The translations under genes and the position numbers were made by a program. A stretch of DNA of 16,458 nt. Source: JANLYQ01 sp031365725 (GTDB taxonomy: Bacteria; Actinomycetota; Actinomycetes; JACCUZ01). The stretch lies in assembly GCA_031365725.1 (NCBI GenBank), contig JANLYQ010000095.1, positions 1 to 16,458 of the forward strand. The letters are read 5' to 3'. Below are positions 6,484 through 12,932 of the stretch, piece by piece. The number at the start of each line of letters is the position of its first letter. Position 1 is the stretch's first letter. Below the pieces are notes generated by a model. The model was not told the DNA's origin and did no database searches. It worked only from the letters and a program-made list of their open reading frames with translations.

Positions 6484-7521
6484 TCATGACGAGGAAGCGG
6501 CCCGGCGTTCGGTAGCCGGAGCTTCGTTGGCGACGTTAGCCACCAACGGCAACGCAGCCAACGGATTTTTCGCCGGCGGCCGGTTGAGCTCGACCTCGTC
6601 CGATTCGTCCCGGCGCGCAGCGTCGAGCTCGCGACACGGCCAGATCGCCTCGACAGCGGAGTTGAGGGCGGCACCGATCAGCACGGCAATGGCGAGGACG
6701 TAGAGCCAGATCATCAGAACGATGGGCGCGGCCAACGGACCGTAGATGGACGTGCCGCCGACCGAACGACTGATGATCCAGCGCACGACAAAGCTGCCGG
6801 CGAACCAGATCACGACGGCGAGCAAGGCCCCTGGCCCGTCGCGCCGCCACGGCGTCCGCACCGGCGTGCTGACGTGATAGAGCGAGGTCAGGAACAGGAC
6901 CGACAACAGCGAGGCCCCTGGCCAGTAGAGCGACTCGAGCAGCCCGACCTGGTGCGGGAAGAGCTTGCCCAGCAACGTCGGACCGGCAAGCACGAGTGGT
7001 ACGAGGACCGAGCCCACGACCATCGCCGAGACGTAGAGGCTGAACGACAGTGCGCGGGTGCGCACGATGCCGCGCCGGCCGCCGAGGCCGTACATGATCG
7101 AGATGGTGTCGATGAAGACGTTGAGGGCGCGCGAGCCCGACCACAGAGCGAGCACGAAACCGATCGACACCAGGTCGAAGCGCCCGCTGCGAAAGACGTC
7201 CTTCAGCGTCGGGGTGATGACCTGGTTCACGCTGTCGGCGGTGAGCACCTGCGACGACAGAGCGACGATCCGGCGCTGCACCTCGAGGACCGCGTCGGTG
7301 CCCAGCCAGCCGCGGAAGTAGCCGACGCTCGACACCAGACCGAGCAGCAGCGGCGGCAGCGACAACAGCGCGAAGAAGCCTGCCTCGGCCGCGAGACCCG
7401 TGACTCGATAGCGGAAGCAGACTCTGGCCGTCTCACGGATCAGTGACCAGAGCACCCCCGGCAGCGCATGGGCCCGGTCGGGCGCGGCCGCCCGCCGCAC
7501 CGGTGCTGCACGCTCCCCCAT
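6484..7521 (-). CDS. YihY/BrkB family inner-membrane protein
   Basis: A 345-aa integral membrane protein of the YihY (virulence factor BrkB) family; biochemical function is unknown, and an RNase BN assignment given to older homologues is obsolete. About six membrane segments are visible (42-67, 117-137, 158-183, 199-215, 231-251, 262-288). Family signatures are AEAGFFALLSLPPLLLGL near the first segment, WSGSRALNVFIDTI (127-140), VRTPWRRDGPGALLAVVIW (221-239) and YGPLAAPIVLMIWLY (260-274). The C-terminal 50 residues are polar. The ATG at 7521 is supported by GAGG 8 nt upstream; the frame continues further back, but into the leader region of the divergent sulfite reductase operon. rsgA follows after 10 nt. 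Confidence 0.9.
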   Translation of the reverse strand: MGERAAPVRRAAAPDRAHALPGVLWSLIRETARVCFRYRVTGLAAEAGFFALLSLPPLLLGLVSSVGYFRGWLGTDAVLEVQRRIVALSSQVLTADSVNQVITPTLKDVFRSGRFDLVSIGFVLALWSGSRALNVFIDTISIMYGLGGRRGIVRTRALSFSLYVSAMVVGSVLVPLVLAGPTLLGKLFPHQVGLLESLYWPGASLLSVLFLTSLYHVSTPVRTPWRRDGPGALLAVVIWFAGSFVVRWIISRSVGGTSIYGPLAAPIVLMIWLYVLAIAVLIGAALNSAVEAIWPCRELDAARRDESDEVELNRPPAKNPLAALPLVANVANEAPATERRAASSS

Positions 7522-7546
7522 GGCCACAGCCTCACGGTAAGGCACC

Positions 7547-7563
7547 CATCCGGCGTCCGGATG
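7547..7563. promoter_or_regulatory. perfect palindrome CATCCGG-CGT-CCGGATG, possible operator
   Basis: Seven-base arms (7547-7553 and 7557-7563) flank a 3-bp centre. It lies 26 bp before the yihY start and about 45 bp before the sulfur-operon leader peptide, in the promoter zone shared by the divergent genes. It could be an operator or an RNA hairpin in the yihY 5' region. No known regulator consensus is recognised. Confidence 0.4.
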
Positions 7564-7611
7564 CTGGACACGGCGGGGAACAGCAGATGCGCCGCTGTCA
7601 CTGTCATGTGC

Positions 7612-7695
7612 ATGAGCAGGAACGGTGCGCCGCTGGTGGCGCGACTCCACGTCGACCTCGGTCACGTATCGAGCTCGGTCTGTATGCGCGGCTGA
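7612..7695 (+). CDS. putative cysteine-responsive leader peptide of the sulfur operon
   Basis: A 27-aa open frame beginning MSRNGAPLVARLHVDLGHV and ending SSSVCMRG. The pattern ARxHVDLxxxSSxxC is that of the short actinobacterial leader peptides found ahead of sulfur-assimilation genes, where a Cys codon near the end is thought to make ribosome movement sensitive to cysteine (similar in logic to the poly-Cys leaders described in mycobacteria). The Cys codon TGT is at 7681-7683, four codons before the stop. An alternative ATG at 7606 adds Met-Cys, a second Cys. The leader ends 81 nt before sirA, and two hairpins fill the gap. Family recognition is from memory of the motif; regulation is inferred from position and structure. 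Confidence 0.7.
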   Translation: MSRNGAPLVARLHVDLGHVSSSVCMRG

Positions 7696-7715
7696 CCCGC
7701 CGCCCACCTTCCCGT

Positions 7716-7737
7716 CGGCGCGTGGTCGCGCCGCTTT
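7716..7737 (+). terminator. attenuator-like GC hairpin after the leader peptide
   Basis: CGGCGCG (7716-7722) pairs perfectly with CGCGCCG (7727-7733) around a TGGT loop, followed by CTTT. It sits 20 nt after the leader-peptide stop. The segment GCGCGGC at 7686-7692, just before the leader stop, could pair with 7725-7731 (one G-U) and exclude this hairpin, so alternative folds are possible. The T-run is short, so it may pause rather than terminate. Confidence 0.45.
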
Positions 7738-7753
7738 CCGGCGTACGACTGCG

Positions 7754-7770
7754 TGCCTCCACCCGGAGCA
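7754..7770 (+). promoter_or_regulatory. hairpin that would sequester the sirA ribosome-binding site
   Basis: CTCC (7757-7760) pairs with GGAG (7765-7768) around ACCC, and TG/CA extends the stem past one bulged C. GGAG is the Shine-Dalgarno sequence of the sulfite reductase gene, 8 nt before its ATG at 7777. The pairing could give translational control, coupled to the leader peptide upstream. The stem is short and its stability alone is modest. Confidence 0.35.
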
Positions 7771-7776
7771 CCGCTC

Positions 7777-9462
7777 ATGCCAGAACCACGGAACACGCAC
7801 AGCAGGTCGACCAGCAGGGGGCAGGGCCAGTGGGCCCTCGGTCACCGCGAACCTCTCACCGCTAACGAGCGGGTCAAGAAGGACGACGACGGGCTCAACG
7901 TCCGGGCCCGGGTCGAGAACATCTACTCCAAGGCCGGCTTCGCCTCGATCGACGCTTCGGACCTGCGCGGTCGTTTGCGCTGGTGGGGGCTCTACACCCA
8001 GCGCCGTCCCGGCATCGACGGCGGACGGACGGCAGTTCTCGAGCCGCACGAGCTCGACGACGAGTTCTTCATGCTGCGGGTGCGTATCGACGGTGGGCGC
8101 CTGAGCACCGAGCAGCTGCGGGTCATTGCCGGCATCTCCACCGAGTTCGGCCGGGACACCGCGGACGTCACCGACCGGCAGAACATCCAGCTGCACTGGA
8201 TCCGCATCGAGGACGTGCCCGAGATCTGGCGGCGCCTCGAGGCGGTCGGGCTGTCAACCACCGAGGCATGCGGCGACACCCCGCGGGTCGTGCTCGGCTC
8301 GCCGGTCGCGGGCATCGCCGCCGATGAGATCCTCGACGGGACGCCAGCGATCGACGCCATCCTCGAGAGGTACGTCGGCAACCCGGAGTTCTCCAACCTG
8401 CCGCGCAAGTTCAAGACCGCTATCAGCGGTTCACCTCTGCAGGACGTCGAGCACGAGGTGAACGACGTCTCCTTCATCGGCGTCGTGCATCCCGAGCACG
8501 GGCCCGGTTTCGACGTGTGGGTCGGCGGCGGGCTCTCGACCAACCCGATGCTCGCCCAACGCCTCGGGGTGTGGGTGCCCCTGGCCGAGGTGCCCGACGT
8601 GTGGGAGGCCGTGATCTCGGTGTTCCGCGATCACGGCTACCGCCGGCTGCGCACCCGGGCGCGGATCAAGTTCCTCGTGGCCGACTGGGGTGTCGAGGAG
8701 TTTCGCCGGGTGATGGAGCAGGACTACCTCGGCCGCGCGATGCTCGACGGTCCGCCCCCGCCGCTGCCCTACGGGTCGCGGGACCACGTCGGGGTGCACC
8801 GGCAGCAGGACGGCCGCTACTACGTCGGGCTCGCGCCGACTGTCGGGCGGGTCTCGGGCACCGTGCTGGCTCGGCTGGCCGACGTCGCCGAGGCGCACGG
8901 GTCGACGCGGGTGCGCACCACCCCGCACCAGAAGTTGGTGGTGCTCGACATCCCCGCCGACCGCGTCGACTCTCTCGTCGATGCGACGGCCGCTCTCGGG
9001 TTGATGGCCCGGCCCGGTGCATTTCGTCGGGCCACGATGGCGTGCACCGGCATCGAGTTCTGCAAGCTCGCGATCGTGGAGACGAAGGCGCGGGCGGCCA
9101 AGCTGATCGACGAGCTCGAGCGGCGACTGCCGGAGATGAACGACCCGAGCGAGCTGCCGATCACCGTCAACGTCAACGGCTGCCCCAACTCCTGTGCCCG
9201 CATCCAGGTCGCCGACATCGGCCTCAAAGGCATGCTCGTGCTGGGTCCGGACGGCGAGCAGGTCGAGGGCTTCCAGGTGCACCTCGGCGGCGGTCTCGGG
9301 CTCGACGCCGGCTTCGGTCGCAAGCTGCGCGGCCACAAGGTGACCTCCGACGACCTGCCTGACTACGTCGAGCGGGTCGTGCGCAGCTACGGCGCTGACC
9401 GACGTACGGGAGAACGGTTTGCCCAATGGGTGGCCCGCGCAGACGAGGGGAGCCTGCGATGA
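7777..9462 (+). CDS. sirA: ferredoxin-type sulfite reductase (siroheme, [4Fe-4S])
   Basis: A 561-aa assimilatory sulfite reductase that reduces sulfite to sulfide with six electrons, probably from ferredoxin. The fold is two ferredoxin-like half domains, each followed by a siroheme/Fe-S-binding half (about 64-150, 160-320, 330-400, 418-550). The [4Fe-4S]-siroheme cysteines are CTGIEFC (Cys423, Cys429) and CPNSC (Cys469, Cys473). Tyr73 in GLYTQRRPG and Cys165 in ACGDTPR match the Tyr-Cys pair that is covalently linked in the Mycobacterium tuberculosis enzyme, with the same 92-residue separation. This plus cysH and siroheme genes downstream favours sulfite over nitrite as substrate. The ATG at 7777 has GGAG 8 nt upstream; a GTG at 7753 would add eight residues. 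The stop overlaps the next gene by ATGA. Confidence 0.93.
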   Translation: MPEPRNTHSRSTSRGQGQWALGHREPLTANERVKKDDDGLNVRARVENIYSKAGFASIDASDLRGRLRWWGLYTQRRPGIDGGRTAVLEPHELDDEFFMLRVRIDGGRLSTEQLRVIAGISTEFGRDTADVTDRQNIQLHWIRIEDVPEIWRRLEAVGLSTTEACGDTPRVVLGSPVAGIAADEILDGTPAIDAILERYVGNPEFSNLPRKFKTAISGSPLQDVEHEVNDVSFIGVVHPEHGPGFDVWVGGGLSTNPMLAQRLGVWVPLAEVPDVWEAVISVFRDHGYRRLRTRARIKFLVADWGVEEFRRVMEQDYLGRAMLDGPPPPLPYGSRDHVGVHRQQDGRYYVGLAPTVGRVSGTVLARLADVAEAHGSTRVRTTPHQKLVVLDIPADRVDSLVDATAALGLMARPGAFRRATMACTGIEFCKLAIVETKARAAKLIDELERRLPEMNDPSELPITVNVNGCPNSCARIQVADIGLKGMLVLGPDGEQVEGFQVHLGGGLGLDAGFGRKLRGHKVTSDDLPDYVERVVRSYGADRRTGERFAQWVARADEGSLR

Positions 9463-9605
9463 GCGAGGCGCGTGCGGTGCCCTTCTACTGCCCGTTCTGC
9501 AGCGGCGAGGACCTGCGGCCGCACGAAGATGCCCACGGGGCCTGGCACTGCCGATCGTGCACGCGGGTCTTCACCCTCAAGCTCGTCGGCCTGGTGACGT
9601 CATGA
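9459..9605 (+). CDS. 48-aa zinc-ribbon protein within the sulfur operon
   Basis: A short gene joined to both neighbours by ATGA overlaps (9459-9462 with sirA, 9602-9605 with cysH), which strongly suggests it is translated. The 48-residue product has two CxxC knuckles, YCPFC (Cys11, Cys14) and HCRSC (Cys31, Cys34), separated by a 16-residue loop, and ends in VFTLKLVGLVTS. This is a minimal zinc ribbon or rubredoxin-like metal site. A similar small gene sits between sulfite reductase and cysH in Streptomyces, often labelled an insertion-element or hypothetical protein, which is probably a misnomer. Possible roles include metal or Fe-S delivery, electron transfer to the reductase, or a redox partner for CysH. 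None of these is demonstrated. Confidence 0.85.
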   Translation: MSEARAVPFYCPFCSGEDLRPHEDAHGAWHCRSCTRVFTLKLVGLVTS

Positions 9606-10372
9606 GTGCCGCGACGCTGATCAGTCCGATGCCGACCCACGGCCCCGCGGAAAGCCTTGCCGAGCATCGGGAGGCGCTTGCCCGCCGCGCGGCCTGGCGA
9701 CTCGAGGACGCGTCTGCGGAGACGATCATCCGGTGGGCGGTGCGGACCTTCGGTGCTCGCTTTGCCATCACCTCGTCAATGGCCGACGCCGTGCTCATCG
9801 ACCTCGTGGCGCGGGTGGCTCCGGGCACCGACGTGTTGTTCCTCGACACCGGCTATCACTTCGACGCGACGCTGGTCATGCGGGACACGGTGGCCGCGAC
9901 GTTCCGCGGGCGGCTCAACGTGGTGACGGTGACGCCCGAGCAGACCGTGATCGAGCAGGACGCCGCGCACGGTCGCAACCTGTTCGCCAGCAACCCTGAC
10001 CGGTGCTGCTTCCTGCGCAAGGTGCTGCCGCTGGACCGGGCGCTGGCCGGCTACGACGCGTGGGGGTCGGGCCTGCGTCGCGACGACTCGCTGGCGCGGT
10101 CTCGCACCGAGGTCGTCGACTGGGACCGGCGCAACGGCATGGTCAAGGTCAACCCGCTAGCGCGGTGGAGCCAGAGCGACGTCGACACGTACGTCGAGCG
10201 CCACAACGTGCTGACCAACCCGTTGCTGGACGCGGGATTTGCCTCGGTCGGCTGCGCGCCGTGCACCCGCCGCGTGGACACCGGGTCGACGGTGGACGTC
10301 GGCTCGCGCGCCGGGCGCTGGGCGGGCCTCGACAAGACCGAGTGCGGGATCCACGTCGTCGGGCCGGCGTGA
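9602..10372 (+). CDS. cysH: assimilatory adenylyl-sulfate (APS) reductase
   Basis: A 256-aa cytoplasmic reductase that converts APS to sulfite and AMP using thioredoxin. The nucleotide-binding part has ITSSMADAVLIDL (56-68) and LFLDTGYHFDAT (79-90). The paired cysteines CC (Cys135-136, in RCCFLRKVLPL) and CAPC (Cys218, Cys221) form the [4Fe-4S] site that separates the APS-using class from cluster-free PAPS reductases. The catalytic Cys248 lies in KTECGIH near the C-terminus. The ATG at 9602 overlaps the stop of the zinc-ribbon gene; the open frame extends further upstream but overlaps that gene and sirA. The siroheme gene starts 7 nt after its stop. An APS-type enzyme does not need APS kinase. 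Confidence 0.94.
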   Translation: MSAATLISPMPTHGPAESLAEHREALARRAAWRLEDASAETIIRWAVRTFGARFAITSSMADAVLIDLVARVAPGTDVLFLDTGYHFDATLVMRDTVAATFRGRLNVVTVTPEQTVIEQDAAHGRNLFASNPDRCCFLRKVLPLDRALAGYDAWGSGLRRDDSLARSRTEVVDWDRRNGMVKVNPLARWSQSDVDTYVERHNVLTNPLLDAGFASVGCAPCTRRVDTGSTVDVGSRAGRWAGLDKTECGIHVVGPA

Positions 10373-10379
10373 GGCAGTC

Positions 10380-11582
10380 ATGAGCACCCCTGCCTATCCC
10401 CTCTCACTCGATGTGACCGGGCGCCGTGTGGTCGTGGTCGGTGGCGGCCCGGTAGCCGCGCGTCGTGCAGCTGCCTTGGTCTCGGCGGGCGCATCGGTGT
10501 CTGTCGTGGCGCCCGCGGTCTGTGAGGACCTGCACGACCTCGCGACTACCGGGCACGTGCAGTGGTCGGCGCACGACTATTCCGACGGCGACCTCGACGG
10601 AGCCTGGTTGGTGCACACAGCGACGGGCGACCGAGCCACCGACCATCAGGTTTCGGTTGACGCCGAGCTCTCGCGGGTGTGGTGCGTGCGCGCCGACGAC
10701 GCCGCCCTGTCGGCGGCCTGGGTGCCTGCGGTCGCCAGGTCCGGCTCGGTGACCGTCGCCGTGACAGCAGGTGGGGACCCCCGTCGGGCGACCACGTTGC
10801 GCGACGAGATCGGTTTGCGCCTCGACGCGGGCGACCTGCCGGTGCGGCACCGTCGGCTTCCGGTCGACGGGGTTGGTCAGGTGTCCCTGGTCGGCGGCGG
10901 GCCGGGCGACCCGGGTCTGATCAGCGTGCGTGGCCGGCGCCTGCTGGCCGAGGCGGACGTCGTGCTCGCCGACCGGCTCGGTCCACGCGCTCTGCTCGAC
11001 GAGCTGGACCCCGAGGTGGAGGTGGTCGACGTCGGCAAGACGGCGGGGCACCACCCGCTGCCGCAGGAGGAGATCAACCGGCTGCTGGTTGCCTACGCGC
11101 TGGCCGGTCGCCGCGTCGTCCGGCTCAAAGGTGGCGACCCGTTCGTCCTCGGCCGTGGCGGCGAGGAGGTGCTGGCCTGCCGGGCCGCCGGTGTGCCGGT
11201 CGAGGTGGTGCCGGGCGTGACCAGTGCCGTGGCTGTCCCTGCTGCCGCGGGGATCCCGGTCACCCAGCGCGGCGTCTCCCGTCAGGTGACGATCGCCTCA
11301 GGTCACGAGGGGCTGGACTGGGCCTCGCTGGCCGCACTCGAGGGCACCCTCGTGCTCCTCATGGGAGTCGAGGGTCTGGCCGCTGCCGTCACCGGGCTCA
11401 CGGCCCACGGCCGGCCCGCAACGACACCGGTGGCGATCGTGGAGTCGGGCTGCACCCCGGCGCAGCGCACCACGATCGGCACCCTGGCCACGATCGTCGA
11501 GCTGGCCCGGGAGCGCGAGGTGCGACCACCAGCTGTGGTGGTCGTCGGCGACGTCGTGGACCTGCACGCGATCCTCGGCTGA
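10380..11582 (+). CDS. cysG: siroheme synthase-like fusion: precorrin-2 dehydrogenase + uroporphyrinogen-III C-methyltransferase
   Basis: A 400-aa bifunctional enzyme of siroheme synthesis. Residues 1 to about 155 form an NAD-binding domain (VVVVGGGPVAARRAAALVSAG) that should oxidise precorrin-2 to sirohydrochlorin. From about 166 the SAM-dependent methyltransferase begins (QVSLVGGGPGDPGLISVRG), with VRLKGGDPFVLGRGGEEV at 247-264 and VVPGVTSAVAVPAAAGIP at 276-293, converting uroporphyrinogen III to precorrin-2. It is about 55 residues shorter than enterobacterial CysG, mainly in the middle region that carries ferrochelatase function there. A separate chelatase gene follows at once, overlapping by one base (TGATG). 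TGAGG 5 nt before the ATG serves as ribosome-binding site. The product cofactor is used by the sulfite reductase encoded in the same operon. Confidence 0.92.
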   Translation: MSTPAYPLSLDVTGRRVVVVGGGPVAARRAAALVSAGASVSVVAPAVCEDLHDLATTGHVQWSAHDYSDGDLDGAWLVHTATGDRATDHQVSVDAELSRVWCVRADDAALSAAWVPAVARSGSVTVAVTAGGDPRRATTLRDEIGLRLDAGDLPVRHRRLPVDGVGQVSLVGGGPGDPGLISVRGRRLLAEADVVLADRLGPRALLDELDPEVEVVDVGKTAGHHPLPQEEINRLLVAYALAGRRVVRLKGGDPFVLGRGGEEVLACRAAGVPVEVVPGVTSAVAVPAAAGIPVTQRGVSRQVTIASGHEGLDWASLAALEGTLVLLMGVEGLAAAVTGLTAHGRPATTPVAIVESGCTPAQRTTIGTLATIVELAREREVRPPAVVVVGDVVDLHAILG

Positions 11583-12358
11583 TGACGTCGCTGCCCGACA
11601 CCTCGCCGAGGACAGTTTCGACGTCCACCTCCCGCCCGGTCCTCGTCGGCGTGGCTCATGGAAGTCGGGACCAGGCCGCCGCGGTCGCCGTGGAGGCCCT
11701 GCTGACGGTCGTACGGGCGACTCGTCCCGCCCTCGACGTCCGCGCGGCCTACCTCGAGCACGGGCAGCCCGTACTGGCTGACCTCGCCGCCGGGCTGAGC
11801 GCAGCAGGTCAGTCCTTCGTGACGGTGCCCCTGCTGCTGGGGGCGGCGTACCACAGCCGGGTCGACATCCCGGCGGCCCTGGGTGACGCGCCCGGCACGG
11901 TGCAGGCCGGCGTGCTGGGTCCCGACCCGCTGCTGCTCCGGGCGCTGGAGCGTCGCCTCAGCGAGGCCGGGGTGGCTATCGGCGACCCGGCCGTGGCCGT
12001 GGTGCTCGCGGCCGCCGGGTCGGCCGAGAGCCCGTCCCTGGACGCCGTACGCGGCCTGGCGCAGCAGTGGCGCACGGCAGGGTGGTTCGCCGTCGAACCA
12101 GCCTTCGCCTCTGCGGCCGAGCCAGCCGTCGAGGACGCTGTGAGAGGGCTGCGGGCAGCCGGCGCCCCGCGGGTGGCGGTGGCGACCTACCTGCTCTCCC
12201 CCGGCCTGTTCGCCGACAAGGTGGCCGCTGCCGGCGCCGACGTCACCAGCGCGCCGTTGACGGATGCACCCGAGGTCGCCGAACTGGTGCTCCTCCGCTA
12301 CGACGCAGCGGCCCGGCCCGTGGGCGCGCACACCCGTGCAGATAGTGATCACAAGTAG
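11582..12358 (+). CDS. sirohydrochlorin ferrochelatase (CbiX/SirB family)
   Basis: A 258-aa chelatase that should insert Fe(II) into sirohydrochlorin to complete siroheme. The N-terminal half (to about 125) has the two metal-binding histidines: His26 in VGVAHGSRDQ and His91 in LLLGAAYHSRVDIP. The C-terminal half repeats the fold (VVLAAAGSAESPSLDAVRG, then VATYLLSPGLFADKV) but lacks the histidines at the equivalent places, as in other two-domain CbiX-like proteins. It could insert cobalt in a cobalamin pathway, but its overlap with the siroheme synthase gene and the sulfite reductase context favour iron. The start overlaps the previous stop as TGATG. It appears to be the last gene of the operon; no clear T-rich terminator follows. 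Confidence 0.9.
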   Translation: MTSLPDTSPRTVSTSTSRPVLVGVAHGSRDQAAAVAVEALLTVVRATRPALDVRAAYLEHGQPVLADLAAGLSAAGQSFVTVPLLLGAAYHSRVDIPAALGDAPGTVQAGVLGPDPLLLRALERRLSEAGVAIGDPAVAVVLAAAGSAESPSLDAVRGLAQQWRTAGWFAVEPAFASAAEPAVEDAVRGLRAAGAPRVAVATYLLSPGLFADKVAAAGADVTSAPLTDAPEVAELVLLRYDAAARPVGAHTRADSDHK

Positions 12359-12655
12359 TCAGGTGGACCGGGCAGGTGCTCCGAAATCCTGAGAGCCGCC
12401 GTGCACCTGGCCACATCTGACGACGCGGAACCGGCTCGGCCCCGACCCGGCGGCAGGGCACGACGATTCTTGTCCGTGGCCGTCGTAGCCGTGGTCGCGG
12501 TTGGTGGCAGCAGAGCGGGATCAGCTTGCGCGCCGCCTACAGCCTCACTGCTCGCCACGACTGCAGCTGACGGCACAGTCATCGACGCCACCGTCATGAC
12601 GCCAGAGTCATTGTTGACCGGGGCAGAAGACCTGAACCCGGTTCCGCCAGTCCCC

Positions 12656-12694
12656 GCCCGCCTACTGCCCTGCCCACATCCACGGAGGCAGCGC
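12656..12694. repeat. 39-bp direct repeat, copy 1
   Basis: This copy begins GCCCGCCTACTGCCC and ends GGAGGCAGCGC. It is identical over 39 bp to copy 2, which starts 68 bp later. Its 3' flank (GCGTGAGGC) only partly complements the GCCTACTGC arm, so it would fold less well than copy 2. Confidence 0.9.
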
Positions 12695-12723
12695 GTGAGG
12701 CGGTTGGCCCCGTGCTCTGCTCA

Positions 12724-12762
12724 GCCCGCCTACTGCCCTGCCCACATCCACGGAGGCAGCGC
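12724..12762. repeat. 39-bp direct repeat, copy 2
   Basis: Identical to copy 1, with 29 bp of unrelated sequence between the copies. It forms most of the hairpin at 12728-12769. The combination of repetition and dyad symmetry suggests a small dispersed palindromic element rather than a gene fragment. Confidence 0.9.
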
Positions 12763-12769
12763 AGTAGGC
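12728..12769. repeat. 42-nt stem-loop element
   Basis: GCCTACTGC (12728-12736) pairs with GCAGTAGGC (12761-12769). After one C-C mismatch, CTGCC (12738-12742) pairs with GGCAG (12755-12759), leaving a 12-nt loop. There are 14 pairs in total. There is no T-run, so it may be a REP-like element or a processed RNA end; it could still limit read-through from the sulfur operon about 370 bp upstream. Confidence 0.65.
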
Positions 12770-12780
12770 CATGCGCAGTA

Positions 12781-12804
12781 CGCCCGACGCCCGACGCCCG
12801 ACGC
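12781..12804. repeat. heptamer tandem repeat (CGCCCGA)x3.4
   Basis: Three exact CGCCCGA units followed by CGC. It is a short variable-number type repeat, with no known role here. Confidence 0.85.
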
Positions 12805-12846
12805 GAACGCGCCGCGGCTCCTGCATCGGCGGCCTTCGAGACCCGC

Positions 12847-12882
12847 TCATCCACACCCTGTACGACAGTCCGCTTGTCCACA
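12847..12882 (+). promoter_or_regulatory. two DnaA-box-like 9-mers
   Basis: TCATCCACA (12847-12855) and TTGTCCACA (12874-12882) lie in the same orientation with a 27-bp period. Both fit the degenerate actinobacterial DnaA-box form (ending TCCACA), and the second is the preferred version from memory of Streptomyces work. There is no dnaA, dnaN or AT-rich unwinding region, so this is not oriC. They lie 50-90 bp before the HTH gene. Confidence 0.35.
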
Positions 12883-12932
12883 GATCCGTGGCCCGTCGGG
12901 GCGACGACCCGTGACTGGCCCACCCTGGCCCC

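Larger units (their letters stand above)
12359..12932. other. gene-poor repeat-bearing stretch
   Basis: This 574-nt gap holds a 39-bp direct repeat, an imperfect hairpin, a heptamer repeat and two DnaA-box-like sequences (listed separately). A GTG at 12401 opens a plus-strand frame whose first 80 or so residues have an Arg-rich start, a short hydrophobic run (SVAVVAVVAVGG) and a Cys. It could be the remnant of an exported protein, but the frame then runs through the repeats and into the HTH gene, so I do not call it as a gene. Confidence 0.5.

Noticed and set aside
8431..9426. 331-aa minus-strand open frame over the sulfite reductase
   Set aside because: It is antisense shadow of the siroheme-binding region, with no start signal or family match.
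12345..12352. GTGATCAC palindrome as a CRP-like operator
   Set aside because: It is only 8 bp, lies in the final codons of the ferrochelatase gene, and has no promoter beside it.
12656..12804. CRISPR array
   Set aside because: There are only two repeat copies with one 29-bp spacer, an asymmetric second-copy hairpin and no cas genes; the heptamer run is a simple tandem repeat.
12401..12932. 203-aa plus-strand open frame as a secreted protein gene
   Set aside because: The start lacks a ribosome-binding site, the hydrophobic run is short, and most of the frame crosses the direct repeats and then overlaps the HTH gene in another frame.
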